Source: JAGWAJ01 sp965215155 (GTDB lineage: Bacteria > Acidobacteriota > Vicinamibacteria > Vicinamibacterales > UBA8438). From it: DNA of 64,000 nt. The position numbers and the translations under genes were made by a program. Under the pieces are notes generated by a model. That model searched no databases, was not told the DNA's origin, and was given only the letters and a program-made list of their open reading frames with translations. Within the stretch, counting starts at the first letter, position 1, and each line of letters starts with the position of its first letter. This document shows positions 52,145 through 60,660 of this stretch, piece by piece. Location of the stretch: NCBI GenBank assembly GCA_965215155.1, contig CBDCCY010000004.1, positions 2,604,001 through 2,668,000 of the forward strand, read 5' to 3'.

Positions 52145-52765
52145 GTGGAGGGCAAGACGGACCAGCACGTAATCCCGTATCTCATGGAAGCGAACGGCAT
52201 CCCGTGGCCGAACAGTCGATCAGACTACCCCGTGCTGATCGAGGCGTACGGTAGTGTCGACGAAATTCTGAAGCCCGAGACGACTGAATTCGAGATCAGG
52301 GCGTCGGGACCCGAGGCCTTGGGCGTCGTGGTCGACGCCGACGGTGACGCGGCTGCCCGCTGGCGCGATGTCAGGGCTTGGTGCAACCGTGAGTTCGCTG
52401 GGCTGCCGGAGGAAATTCCTGCCGAGGGCCTGGAGGTTGAACACCCCGGCGGCCCACGGTTCGGCGTCTGGATCATGCCGGACAATCGGTTCCAGGGGAT
52501 GCTGGAGGATCTTCTCGTTCGTCTGATTCCGGACGGGACCCGCGATCTCTACGATCTGGCCCGGCGTTGCGCTGGAGAGTCCAGACGGCACGGTGCCCGT
52601 TACAGGGACGCCCACGAGAGGAAGGCGCAGCTTCACACCTGGCTTGCGTGGCAGGATCCGCCGGGCCTTCGGCTCCACGAAGCAGTCAGCGGCCTGGTAC
52701 TGGATCCCACCGGGCCCGAATCTCAACCCTTCGTCAAGTGGTTCAGGGGCCTCTTCGAGGTGTAG
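52145..52765 (+). CDS. TOPRIM-domain protein (DUF3226-like) with doubtful 5' end
   Basis: The 206-residue frame begins MEGKTDQHVIPYLMEA. The family core begins four residues earlier (RLLVEGKTD), where the catalytic Glu of the TOPRIM fold lies in VEG. The acidic VVVDADGD motif follows, and later WIMPDNRFQGMLEDLL. The natural start is probably ATG 52106, which overlaps the ATPase stop in an ATGA. That frame meets TGA at 52118 after four codons and then continues in register as GNIHKRLLVEGK. GTG 52145 would cut off the first strand. The stop may be an error or a real nonsense mutation. It is likely the nuclease partner of the preceding ATPase. Confidence 0.75.
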   Translation: MEGKTDQHVIPYLMEANGIPWPNSRSDYPVLIEAYGSVDEILKPETTEFEIRASGPEALGVVVDADGDAAARWRDVRAWCNREFAGLPEEIPAEGLEVEHPGGPRFGVWIMPDNRFQGMLEDLLVRLIPDGTRDLYDLARRCAGESRRHGARYRDAHERKAQLHTWLAWQDPPGLRLHEAVSGLVLDPTGPESQPFVKWFRGLFEV

Positions 52766-52784
52766 AGCGGTTGAGGAATCGAAT

Positions 52785-53114
52785 GTGACACAAGTGGACC
52801 GCTTCCTCGACACGCTACGGCCCTTCCTGCAGGCGCACGACGCGTGTGCCGCGTGGATCTTCGGTTCGCACGCCCGCGGCACGGCCTCCGGCTACAGCGA
52901 CATCGACGTCATCGTGGTGGCACCGACGGATCGCCCGTTCGTGGAGCGTTTCCGCGACTACCTGCCTGCCGTCGCCCAAGCCGGCGTAGGTGTGGACCTC
53001 CTCGTCTACACGCCGGAGGAGTTTGCAGAGATGCAAGCGGAGGAGCGGCCGTTCCTGCTCGACGCCTTGGCCGAGGCCAAGCAGTTCCATGTGGGACGCC
53101 AGGGCGGAAGCTGA
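52785..53114 (+). CDS. MNT-type nucleotidyltransferase (antitoxin-like)
   Basis: The 109-residue protein carries the minimal nucleotidyltransferase motif GSHARGTASGYSDIDVIVV (GS...DxD) with a third acid in VDLLVYTPEEF. MNT proteins pair with HEPN toxins and inactivate them, in known cases by AMP transfer. The GTG start at 52785 is preceded by GAGGA at a good distance. It follows the TOPRIM gene by 19 bases and overlaps the HEPN gene by 26 bases, so the pair is translationally coupled. Confidence 0.9.
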   Translation: MTQVDRFLDTLRPFLQAHDACAAWIFGSHARGTASGYSDIDVIVVAPTDRPFVERFRDYLPAVAQAGVGVDLLVYTPEEFAEMQAEERPFLLDALAEAKQFHVGRQGGS

Positions 53115-53499
53115 CCGCTGGCGCCGGCAGGCGGAGAACGATCTCACGTTTGCCCGGATCGCCGTGCGCGAGCGGTTCTACGCCCAAGCGTGTTTCATCG
53201 CGCAGCAGGCGGCGGAGAAGGCGGCGAAGTCCATTGCCTACGGTCTCGGCGAACGGACCGTAATCGGCCACTCGCTCGTGATGCTGGTCTCGCGCTACGC
53301 CGACCGGGCGCGCGAACTGCACGAGCTGCGGGAGCTGGCGGGCGTGCTGGATCAGTACTACGTGCCGACCCGCTATCCCAACGGGCTCGCCGGCGGCGTG
53401 CCGTTCGAGGCGTTCGGCGAGTCACAGGCAACCGCCGCGGTCGACGCGGCGGAGCGCTTCGTGCGGTTGGCGGAGCGGTTGGGGCGGTCCCGGAAGTAG
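53089..53499 (+). CDS. HEPN-domain protein (toxin-like)
   Basis: The 136-residue helical protein has the HEPN pattern AEADRWRRQAENDLTFARIAVRERFYAQACFIAQQAAEKAAKSIAY, then a conserved HSLVMLVSRY segment and LDQYYVPTRYPNG. The canonical RNase motif RxxxxH is not plain, so it belongs to the MNT-associated HEPN group rather than to the HEPN RNases of CRISPR systems. ATG 53089 lies inside the MNT gene. The pair completes a four-gene run with the ATPase and TOPRIM genes. Confidence 0.9.
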   Translation: MWDARAEADRWRRQAENDLTFARIAVRERFYAQACFIAQQAAEKAAKSIAYGLGERTVIGHSLVMLVSRYADRARELHELRELAGVLDQYYVPTRYPNGLAGGVPFEAFGESQATAAVDAAERFVRLAERLGRSRK

Positions 53500-53533
53500 C
53501 GCGAGCCCGAGAGCCCAGGACGGGCACCGTCCG

Positions 53534-54499
53534 TCAGGCTACGTGCAGGTTGCCGCGACCCCGGCCGGCGAACGAGTAGAGCGTCATGCCTGCGGCGGTC
53601 GCCATGTCGACGGCGACGCTCGAGGCGGCCCCGACGGAGACCATGGCCGGGATGGATGCGGCCAGGGCCTTCTGGACCAGCTCGAAGCCGGCCCGACCGC
53701 TGACGACCAGGATGCGCTCGCGCAGCGGGACGCCGCCCTGGAGGACGAAGTGGCCGATCACCTTGTCGACCGCGTTGTGGCGGCCGATGTCCTCGCGCAC
53801 GCAGAGCAGGTCACCGTCCACCGTGAATATGCCGGCGGCGTGGATGCCGCCCGTCGCGTCGAACAGGGTCTGGGCGGCGCGCAGCCGGTCCGGCAGCGCT
53901 TCGAGCAGGGCGGGGGCGCACGCGACCGGGGAGACGGCGGGTGCTTCGACGCGGAGGTCGTCGATCTCCTCCTTGCCGCATACGCCGCACGCCGAGGTCG
54001 CGGCGAAGGCACGCTCCCGCTCTGCGCCGCGGGGAAGCAAATCGCCGGGGGCGCCGGACGCTTCCGATCGGGCAGCGCGGTCGGCCAGCGTGACCTCCAC
54101 CCGGTCGCCGGCGAAGCGCGCAACCCGGATACGGCGCAGGTTTCCTCCCGCCCGCGAGCCGGCGCCCGAGGGCGTGCCGGCAGGTCCGCGCGTAGCGTCG
54201 CCCACCGGTGCCGCGCCGCCCGTCGTCGCAGCGCCATCCGCCGCCCCCGCGACGGCGCGGACGGAAGCGATCTCCTTGCCGCCGGCGATCGTCCCTTCGC
54301 CGTAGAGGAAGCCCGCCGCCAGCTCTTCGTCGGCTCCCGGCGTCCGCATCGTCACGACGAGCGGCTTGCCGTCGAGGCGAATCTCGAGCGGCTCCTCGAC
54401 GACCACCAGGTCCTGGTCCAGTCGTTCCCCGCGACGGCGCACCGTGACCGCGCGCACGGCCGGGGAGCCGGCCGCTGTCGATTGCATCCTCCTGATCAT
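53534..54499 (-). CDS. fdhD: Formate dehydrogenase accessory sulfurtransferase
   Basis: The roughly 320-residue protein passes sulfur from a cysteine desulfurase to the molybdenum cofactor of formate dehydrogenase and is required for its activity. The redox-active CGVCGKEEI motif is intact. The family blocks VEEPLEIRLDG, ELAAGFLYGEG, FDATGGIHAAG, REDIGRHNAVDKVIG and SGRAGFELVQKALAA follow. A Gly/Ala-rich insert (about 90-115) makes it longer than usual. ATG 54499 or ATG 54487 can start it. It serves the selenoprotein formate dehydrogenase encoded about 6 kb downstream. Confidence 0.93.
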   Translation of the reverse strand: MIRRMQSTAAGSPAVRAVTVRRRGERLDQDLVVVEEPLEIRLDGKPLVVTMRTPGADEELAAGFLYGEGTIAGGKEIASVRAVAGAADGAATTGGAAPVGDATRGPAGTPSGAGSRAGGNLRRIRVARFAGDRVEVTLADRAARSEASGAPGDLLPRGAERERAFAATSACGVCGKEEIDDLRVEAPAVSPVACAPALLEALPDRLRAAQTLFDATGGIHAAGIFTVDGDLLCVREDIGRHNAVDKVIGHFVLQGGVPLRERILVVSGRAGFELVQKALAASIPAMVSVGAASSVAVDMATAAGMTLYSFAGRGRGNLHVA

Positions 54500-54590
54500 A
54501 GTCGGGCAAGCCAGGCGTGAGCGCGGCCCGCGCGGCTCACGGGGCCCGCGCGGCTCACGCGAGCAGGCGCGCAGCCGAGTCCGGGGCCGC

Positions 54591-55178
54591 TCACGGCCAC
54601 AGGTCGCCGAGGCTGAAGGTGGCCGCCTCGAAGGGGCGGATCCGGACCGGGGCGTCGTCCTTCGCGGTCGCGATCGGCATCCACTTCCCCTCGCGCAGCT
54701 CGAACGCCTCCAGGGCGCGATCCGTCGGGTCGACGAGCCACAGATGCCCGACCCCCTCCCGAGCGTAGACCGGGCGCTTGCCGTGCAGGTCGAGCTTGCG
54801 GGTCGACGGCGAGAGCACCTCGCACACCCAGTCCGGCGCCAGGGTGCAGTACGGCCCAACGGGAAAGGCCGGCATCCGTTCGCGGCGCCAGCCCGCGAGA
54901 TCGGGCACGAGGATGTCCTCGCCGAGGTGCAGCTCCGGCTCGTCGATGATCCACCAGCCGCCCGGGCCGCCGGCGTCGTGGTCGAAGGGGCCGCCGAGCT
55001 TGACGCCCAGGGACGAGCTGGCCCGCGCGTGCGGCATCGCCGGCCGCGGGTTGGTGTGGAGCACGCCGTCGACGACCTCGGCCACGCGATGGGGCGGGGC
55101 GTCGAGCACGTCCTGGTAGGTCGCCCGCGGATGCGTGCCCGGATCGCGGCGGCGTGTCGCTGTTGCCCGTGCTGCCAT
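54591..55178 (-). CDS. Uma2 family (DUF820) endonuclease-like protein
   Basis: The 195-residue protein matches the Uma2 family, PD-(D/E)XK-fold proteins of unclear function that often occur in many copies. Typical sequence includes RATYQDVLDAPPHRVAEVVDG, HARASSSLGVKLGGPF, WWIIDEPELHLGEDILVPDLAGW and VCEVLSPSTRKLDLHGKRPVYAREGVGHLWLVDP. Here the acidic residues in PDLAGW and EVLSPST would be the metal site. A near twin with an internal deletion lies at 56448. It is divergent from the secreted-protein gene at 55269. Confidence 0.9.
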   Translation of the reverse strand: MAARATATRRRDPGTHPRATYQDVLDAPPHRVAEVVDGVLHTNPRPAMPHARASSSLGVKLGGPFDHDAGGPGGWWIIDEPELHLGEDILVPDLAGWRRERMPAFPVGPYCTLAPDWVCEVLSPSTRKLDLHGKRPVYAREGVGHLWLVDPTDRALEAFELREGKWMPIATAKDDAPVRIRPFEAATFSLGDLWP

Positions 55179-55268
55179 CGCGCGTTGACCCCACCGACCA
55201 TCCTAGCCCGAACGTCGCCGGGACCCGCGCGCTCGGCCTATACTGCGTGCATTCCTGGAGGAGAACGG

Positions 55269-56336
55269 ATGAAGAACACACGCGCGCGGGCCGGTCTCGG
55301 CAGCTTCCTGATCCTCGCGATCCTCGGGGCCGCGGCCACCCCCGCGCTCGCCCAGTGGAGGCCGGAGCGCCTTGCGGCGGACGCCTCGGAGCTGCCCAGG
55401 ACCCCGTGGGGCACCCCGGAGCTCCAGGGGCTCTGGAACAACTCGACGACCACGCCGCTCGAGCGGCTGACGGCGGAGGAGCAGGCGCAGGGCCGGGCGG
55501 CGCAGCAGGCGGTCATCGAGGCGACGCGCGGCACCGGCGCCGGCTGGCTGGAGCAGGCGGGGGAGATCGAGCGCGACGCGCTGATCATCGACCCGCCCGA
55601 CGGGCGCATCCGGATGACGGAGCAGGGCGTGCAGCGGCTCATCGACCGGGAGAACGCCCGGGCCGGCCGGGGCGAGGCCGATTCCTGGCTCGACCGGAAC
55701 AACTGGGAGCGGTGCATCTCGCGCACGCTCCCGACCGCGATGATCCCGACGCTCTACAACGCCAACTACCAGATCCTCCAGACGCCGGACCACTTCGTGC
55801 TGGTAATGGAGATGATCCACGAGGCGCGCATCGTCCCCCTCGACGGGCGGCCCCATGCCTCCGGCGCCATCCGCCAGTGGCTCGGCGATGCCCGCGGCTA
55901 CTGGGAGGGCGACACGCTGGTCGTCGAGACGCTCCACTTCAACGGCCGCCTCGACGGCGGCGACTACCAGCCCTCGCACGTCACCCCGACCGGCCCGCGC
56001 AGTTCGGGCGAGACCCTGCGGCTGACGGAGCGGTTCACGCTCGTCGACGCCAACACCATCGACTACCGGATGACGGTCGAGGATCCACAGACGTTCGAGG
56101 TGCCCTACACCGTTGCCATCCCGATGCATCGTTCGGCGCCCGACGTGACGCTCTTCGAGTACGCCTGCCACGAGGGGAACCACGCCATGGTGAACCTGCT
56201 CAACGCGGGCCGGGCGAACGAGCAGCAGGCGATCGACGCCGCGCGGCTCGTCGCCGAGCAGCGGATCGCGGCCGGCCACCCCGGCGTTCGGGAGCCGGCG
56301 GTGCCGTTCGCGCCGATCCCGGGCTCGGGCCGGTAG
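55269..56336 (+). CDS. Secreted hypothetical protein of an acidobacterial-type family
   Basis: The 355-residue protein starts with a signal peptide (about residues 8-29, ending ALAQ). It contains TPWGTPELQGLWNNSTTTPLERL, a motif seen in many secreted acidobacterial proteins, then RCISRTLPTAMIPTLYNANYQILQTPDHFVLVMEMIHEARIVPLDG. Later come YWEGDTLVVETLHFNG and FEYACHEGNHAMVNLLNAGR. No reaction is known. The start is after GGAGGAG (about 55257). A fragment of the 3' end of a related gene is found at about 60682. Confidence 0.8.
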   Translation: MKNTRARAGLGSFLILAILGAAATPALAQWRPERLAADASELPRTPWGTPELQGLWNNSTTTPLERLTAEEQAQGRAAQQAVIEATRGTGAGWLEQAGEIERDALIIDPPDGRIRMTEQGVQRLIDRENARAGRGEADSWLDRNNWERCISRTLPTAMIPTLYNANYQILQTPDHFVLVMEMIHEARIVPLDGRPHASGAIRQWLGDARGYWEGDTLVVETLHFNGRLDGGDYQPSHVTPTGPRSSGETLRLTERFTLVDANTIDYRMTVEDPQTFEVPYTVAIPMHRSAPDVTLFEYACHEGNHAMVNLLNAGRANEQQAIDAARLVAEQRIAAGHPGVREPAVPFAPIPGSGR

Positions 56337-56447
56337 CGCGACGACGGCCAGGAGGGCGTTCCCCTGCCGGTCTACGTCTGGCGGTGCCTCAGCGGCGCGG
56401 ACGGCGAGGCGGCCGCCGTTGATCAGGTCGCTGGAAACCAGGGTGGT

Positions 56448-56842
56448 TCAGGGCCACAGGTCGCCGAGGCTGAAGGTGGCGGCCTCGAAGGGGCGGATGC
56501 CGATTGGGGCGTCGTCCTTCGCGGTCGCAAGCAGGACCCACTCTCCGTTGCACAGCTCATAGGCCTCCAGGGTGCGATCCGTCGTTTCGACAAGCCACAG
56601 GCGCCCTACCCGCTCCCGCGCGCAGATGGGGCGTTTGCCGTGCAGGTCGAGCTTGCGGGTCGAGGGTGAGATCACTTCGCAGACCCAGTCCGGCGCCAGC
56701 GTGGAGTACGCGGGTGGGTGTACAGCACACCGTCGACGACCTCGGCGACGCGATGGGGCGGGGAGTCCAGCACGTCCTGGTAGGTCGCCCGCGGTTCTGA
56801 GCCGGATTCGCGCCGCCGTGTTGCCGTGTCCGGTGCGCTCAT
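56448..56842 (-). pseudogene. Uma2 family pseudogene with internal deletion
   Basis: The N-terminal part from ATG 56842 reads MSAPDTATRRRES, then ATYQDVLDSPPHRVAEVVDG like the copy at 54591. It is followed near 56712 by a jump into STLAPDWVCEVISPSTRK in another frame. Compared with the full copy, about 200 bases (the middle, including the first acidic metal ligand) are missing. The 3' part is nearly the same as its twin through the final FSLGDLWP. The gene is dead, and the deletion junction is clear. Confidence 0.85.
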
Positions 56843-56882
56843 CGCGCCTCGTCACCCTCGCCGGCCATCGTACGCTGACGTG

Positions 56883-56966
56883 ATGCCCGCCGACGGGACT
56901 CGGAAGCGCACGCCGGACGATGGGGACCTCGCCCGGTTGTTCGCTGCCGGCGGGGACAGGCGATGA
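56883..56966 (+). CDS. Short leader-like open frame (27 codons)
   Basis: The frame encodes MPADGTRKRTPDDGDLARLF and ends in ATGA, overlapping the start of the DUF262-type relic. It may be the remnant of an upstream coupled gene or leader. No function is known and support is weak. Confidence 0.25.
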   Translation: MPADGTRKRTPDDGDLARLFAAGGDRR

Positions 56967-57324
56967 GCCGCGCCAACATCCTCAACACGGGCACGGCGAG
57001 CTACCTGGAACTGATCGGCAACGACAAGACCTATCGCTGCCCGAGAACCCGTCCGGCGGGTGGGCTGGGGCTTCCCGCCGGATCGCTGGGAGGCCGCGGT
57101 CGGCCCGCCTGGGCAACCTGACGCTGCTCGAGCGAACCCTGAACAGGGACGTCGGCAACGCGGGCTACCCGGTCTAGCGGGCCGCCTACGAATCGAGCGG
57201 GTACGCGTTGACCCGGGAGATCGCGGACCTTGCGCCGGAGGAATGGACGCCCGCCCTGCTGGAGGAGCGGCAGCGGAGCCTCGCGGCAGGCGCGGTACGG
57301 CAGTGGCGGGCGGACTTCCCGTAG
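56963..57324 (+). pseudogene. GmrSD-type (DUF262/DUF1524) restriction gene remnant
   Basis: ATG 56963 begins SRANILNTGTASYLELIGNDKTYR, the usual DUF262 N terminus. After about 25 codons the frame is lost. Shortly after, in another frame, RLGNLTLLERTLNRDVGNAGYPV appears; this is the DUF1524 (HNH-type) C-terminal signature. It is broken by a TAG at 57175 and then continues in frame as RAAYESSGYALTREIADLAPEEWTP to 57324. Everything between (over 1.3 kb in intact genes) is gone. It is a decayed modification-dependent restriction gene. Confidence 0.75.
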
Positions 57325-57440
57325 CGGCCCAGGCGCACCCGGGAACCCAGCGCGGCCCGGATCGGCGGGGGTACGCTGACAACCGCCAATCGGACGGCCG
57401 CTATCGGAAGGGGCGCGTCGAAGATGCCTCCGGGCGTCCG

Positions 57441-58688
57441 TCACTCCGATGGAACGAGCCGCGAGACGCCCGTCGCGTCGCGGATGAGCATGCCGTCGGG
57501 CAAGGGGACGGGCACGGTCCAGGTGGCGCCATCCGCGACATCGTAGCGGTGGGCGACGGCGAACGCCGCGGGGCTCGGCGCCGCCACCAGCAACTCGGCG
57601 TCTCCGGTCAGCAGGAGGAGATGGTCTCCCGCCAGCAGCACCGAAGCGTGCTCGCCCTCGCGTCCCTCGGTCGACCACCGGACCGCCCCCGTCGCAACGT
57701 CGAGAGCGACGAACTGGCCCGCGCGGGTCGACGAGTGCCCGTAGAGGATGCCCGCGCTCAGCACCGGCGAGGTCATGTACATCGTCACGCGGGGGTTGCT
57801 CCAGGCCGGCGCAGCCTGCCAGCCGTCGCCCTGGCGGCGGATGGCGAAGGCATGCGTTCCCTGGCGCGGGCCGGAGACCACGACGTGGCGGCCGGTCCAA
57901 ACCGGCGTCATGATGTTCTCGTGCCACTCGTCGGTAAACGGCACGCTCCAGAGCAGCGCGCCGTCCGCCGCGTCGAGCCCGACCACGGACGACTCGGTCA
58001 GCGTCACGAGCTGGCGGTGGCCGGCGACCTCGATCAGGATGGGCGATGCGTAGCCGGGGCCCACGCCGCGCCACGACCAGATCTCGGCGCCCGTCGCCGG
58101 GTCGAGGGCGAGCACGCGACCCCCCGCGGGGTCGCTGCCGACCTGCACGAGGAGCCTTCCGCCGTCCACGAGAGGAGACGCCGCGCTGCCGCAGAAGAGG
58201 CCCGTCACCTCCACCGATCCCGAGTAGTCGTTCCGCCAGAGGAGGGCGCCGGTCGCGGCATCCCAGCTCGACAGTATCCCGGCCGCCCCCAGCGTGAACA
58301 CGCGTCCGCCGTCGACGGCCGGCGTCGCGAACGGACCCTGAAGGGCGCCGGGCACGATGGTGTTCTGCACGAAACGGTCCGCGTAGCTCCGTCGCCACAG
58401 CCGCGCGCCGCTCGCCAGGTCGATCGCGGTCACGATCTCCAGGTCGTCTCGGCTGCTGTGGACGAAGACCCGCCCCGCGGAGACCACCGGCGAGGAGTAG
58501 CCCTCGCCGATCTCCACCCGCCAGGCGCGGGCGAAGGCATCGGGCCACGTTGCCGGCGCTTGCGCGGCCGGTGCGATCCCGTCGCGCTTGGGGCCCCGCC
58601 ACCCGGGCCACTCCTGGGCCCGGGCGGCGCTCGCGGTCACCATGAGAGCCAGCGCAATCGTCAGGTTCACGAGACGGCTGGCAGGCAC
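57441..58688 (-). CDS. Secreted PQQ-type beta-propeller protein
   Basis: The 415-residue protein has a GTG start (58688) and a signal peptide (about residues 5-23, ending ARAQ). It then begins EWPGWRGPKRDGIAP, common in PQQ-like propeller proteins. Repeated blades contain AIDLASGARLWRR, DAATGALLWRN, ALDPATGAEIWSW, LDAADGALLWS and ALDVATGAVRWS. It resembles PQQ-binding dehydrogenase propellers but lacks the catalytic residues, so it may be a scaffold or sensor in the periplasm. The neighbouring genes do not clarify its role. Confidence 0.88.
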   Translation of the reverse strand: MPASRLVNLTIALALMVTASAARAQEWPGWRGPKRDGIAPAAQAPATWPDAFARAWRVEIGEGYSSPVVSAGRVFVHSSRDDLEIVTAIDLASGARLWRRSYADRFVQNTIVPGALQGPFATPAVDGGRVFTLGAAGILSSWDAATGALLWRNDYSGSVEVTGLFCGSAASPLVDGGRLLVQVGSDPAGGRVLALDPATGAEIWSWRGVGPGYASPILIEVAGHRQLVTLTESSVVGLDAADGALLWSVPFTDEWHENIMTPVWTGRHVVVSGPRQGTHAFAIRRQGDGWQAAPAWSNPRVTMYMTSPVLSAGILYGHSSTRAGQFVALDVATGAVRWSTEGREGEHASVLLAGDHLLLLTGDAELLVAAPSPAAFAVAHRYDVADGATWTVPVPLPDGMLIRDATGVSRLVPSE

Positions 58689-58763
58689 GGACTCAGTGTA
58701 GAACGAGACTCGACCGCGAGCGGCCGGAACCCCGTCCGGTTGCCCGCCCGGTCGGCGAGTCAA

Positions 58764-58863
58764 CGTTGCCCACGCCGCCGTGCCGGCACTGCATGCTCCC
58801 CGACATCGAGGGGGACCACCCCGAGGTCGCAACGCGTTGCCCACGCTACCGTGCCGGCGCTGC
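58764..58863 (+). repeat. 29-bp imperfect direct repeat
   Basis: CGTTGCCCACGC, two variable bases, then CCGTGCCGGC occurs at 58764-58792 and 58835-58863, with three differences over 29 bases. It lies upstream of the PQQ-like gene and downstream of the next minus-strand gene. Function unknown. Confidence 0.75.
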
Positions 58864-58878
58864 CAGGGCGCGCCGAAA

Positions 58879-59781
58879 TCAGGGGCGGCGCGGCGCGCTC
58901 AGCAGCCGGGAACCGGTAACGAACCGGCGGTAGTTCGAGATCTCGTGGATGATCAGCTGCCGCTCGACGCCCGCATTGCGCCAGACCGTCATCAGCTCGA
59001 CCGTGGAGGGGAGCAGCAGCGTCTCGTTGGGATCGGAGAACGCGACCGGGCGGTACCGGACGGAGCTGTCGGCGCGCTCGATGGTCATCGTCAGCGGCGC
59101 ACCGCCGAGGCCGTGCTCGGGCGGCACCCGGAACTCGAACATCCCGGCCAGGCGCTCGTCCACGCGCAGCACCTCCCCGTTCGCTGCATCAGCCCAGACC
59201 CTTCCCCGCGTCAGCCCGGGCAGGTGGACGCTCACACAGGTGTCATCCCATTCGATCGTCGGCGCCTCGTCGTGCCGCAGTCGATAGTCGAGGACGATGG
59301 TCTCCCGACCCGCCTCGCGCTCGCGGCCGCGCCAACTGAACACGTAGTCCTTGCGCTTCGCGGGAAGGAACACGGCGAGCGGCTCCTCGGACAGCGGCCC
59401 CGGATCGCCGCACTGCGGTTCGTCTCCTGCCTTGGGCGGGCGGCCATCGGCCAACAGGAGCTCGCGCGCCACGACAGGCTCCGGGACCGTCCCGTCCGTC
59501 GCCTCCGCCCACTCCACGTGCATCTCGTACAGGAGGTTCCTGGTTCGCCCCTGCGGGCTCAGGTCTCGGCCCAGTGGCCGCACGCGTACGTGGACGTCGG
59601 CCAGCACGTTGAGCGCCCGCGCGTAGAAGCGCTCGACGGAAGCCTGGATGCGGTCGAGAACCGCGTCGACCTCGCGTTCGCCGGCCTCCTGCGCGGGGGC
59701 CGGGGCGCCGCTCATCAGGAACACGCCGAGCGCCACGGCCCACCCCGCCCGCCGGGCCCGGCGGGCCAGCCGCCAGCTCAT
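58879..59781 (-). CDS. Secreted hypothetical protein
   Basis: The 300-residue protein has an Arg-rich signal peptide (MSWRLARRARRAGWAVALGVFLM, cut near PAQ). Next comes a helical stretch (AVLDRIQASVERFYARALNVLADVHV), and later beta-rich sequence with FSWRGREREAGRETIVLDYRLRH and a C-terminal EISNYRRFVTGSRLLSAP. The last block resembles secreted acidobacterial proteins with outer-membrane lipoprotein-sorting-like folds, but no family can be named. It is preceded on the plus side by a divergent SnoaL-like gene. Confidence 0.7.
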   Translation of the reverse strand: MSWRLARRARRAGWAVALGVFLMSGAPAPAQEAGEREVDAVLDRIQASVERFYARALNVLADVHVRVRPLGRDLSPQGRTRNLLYEMHVEWAEATDGTVPEPVVARELLLADGRPPKAGDEPQCGDPGPLSEEPLAVFLPAKRKDYVFSWRGREREAGRETIVLDYRLRHDEAPTIEWDDTCVSVHLPGLTRGRVWADAANGEVLRVDERLAGMFEFRVPPEHGLGGAPLTMTIERADSSVRYRPVAFSDPNETLLLPSTVELMTVWRNAGVERQLIIHEISNYRRFVTGSRLLSAPRRP

Positions 59782-59943
59782 CGTGAGAGAGTAACCTGTA
59801 GCGGCACCTTCTCCGGCGGATCGCGCTTCCCGCGGCGGGAGGGCCCTCGGCCCCTGCCGCTCACGACGAACGGCAGGACCGGCAGCGGACGCCACTCGCG
59901 TTCGAGGGCGGCCGGACCGGGAATCGGCTCTGGAGGCTCGAAG

Positions 59944-60660
59944 ATGATGAGGCACACGAGAGATGCGGGAACCGGTGCTCCGCACGCGAAGCGCTTGCCG
60001 CGCCGACAAGTCCGGCTCCTGGGCGGCCTGGCCGCGGCGGCAGCGGTGGCGATGCTGCTGGGAGCGAGCTCTGCTGCCCAAACGTCCGACTACGAGCAGA
60101 TCCGGGCCCTCTCGACCTGCTACGCACGTGCCACGGACGCCATCGGGTACGCCATCCACAAGCCGCCGGTGGCGGACCACAACACGCCCGACGGAGGCGA
60201 GGACGACAACTTCACCGCGGGCCTGGCCCGCTACCGCGAGTGCTTCGCCGACGATTTCCGATTCAACATCGTTCTTCCCGGCGGAACGGTGACGCCCTGG
60301 GAGACCCTGATTCCGACGCACGCGGAGGGGGACGACCCGGCCTTGCAGTGGGCGAACTACGTCAACAACGCCTTCCGCGGAGACTGGGACTGTCCGGCGG
60401 CAGGCCCCTGCAACAAGAACCAGTACGAATCCACCCAGCATCAGTTGGGATCCATCCTCGTTTCCGTCGACGGCGACACGGCGTTCCTGGAGTCGTACCT
60501 GATCGCGATTCACGCGTACCATCCGCAGGACGCCGGTGGGCGCACGGGCATGAGCGTGAACTACGGGACCTACCGGAACGAGGTGGTCCGGGAGCGGGGG
60601 CGCTGGGTGATTCGGAAGCGCGACCTCATCCTCAGGAGGGGGTCGACGCTACCCGAGTGA
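59944..60660 (+). CDS. Secreted SnoaL/NTF2-like protein
   Basis: The 238-residue protein has a basic leader and hydrophobic segment (VRLLGGLAAAAAVAMLLGASSAAQ) and is probably exported. The C-terminal half has the cone-like NTF2 pattern: QIRALSTCYARATDAIGY, FADDFRFNIVLPGG, LGSILVSVDGDTAFLESYLIAIH and the final GRWVIRKRDLILRR. These proteins can be lyases or isomerases of small aromatic or steroid-like molecules, but the active residues cannot be inferred here. It starts at ATG 59944; a second ATG directly follows. Confidence 0.8.
   Translation: MMRHTRDAGTGAPHAKRLPRRQVRLLGGLAAAAAVAMLLGASSAAQTSDYEQIRALSTCYARATDAIGYAIHKPPVADHNTPDGGEDDNFTAGLARYRECFADDFRFNIVLPGGTVTPWETLIPTHAEGDDPALQWANYVNNAFRGDWDCPAAGPCNKNQYESTQHQLGSILVSVDGDTAFLESYLIAIHAYHPQDAGGRTGMSVNYGTYRNEVVRERGRWVIRKRDLILRRGSTLPE

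Noticed and set aside
52106..52160. TGA in the TOPRIM gene as another selenocysteine codon
   Set aside because: No Sec position is known in this family, and no stem with a GU-containing loop was found at the right distance downstream.
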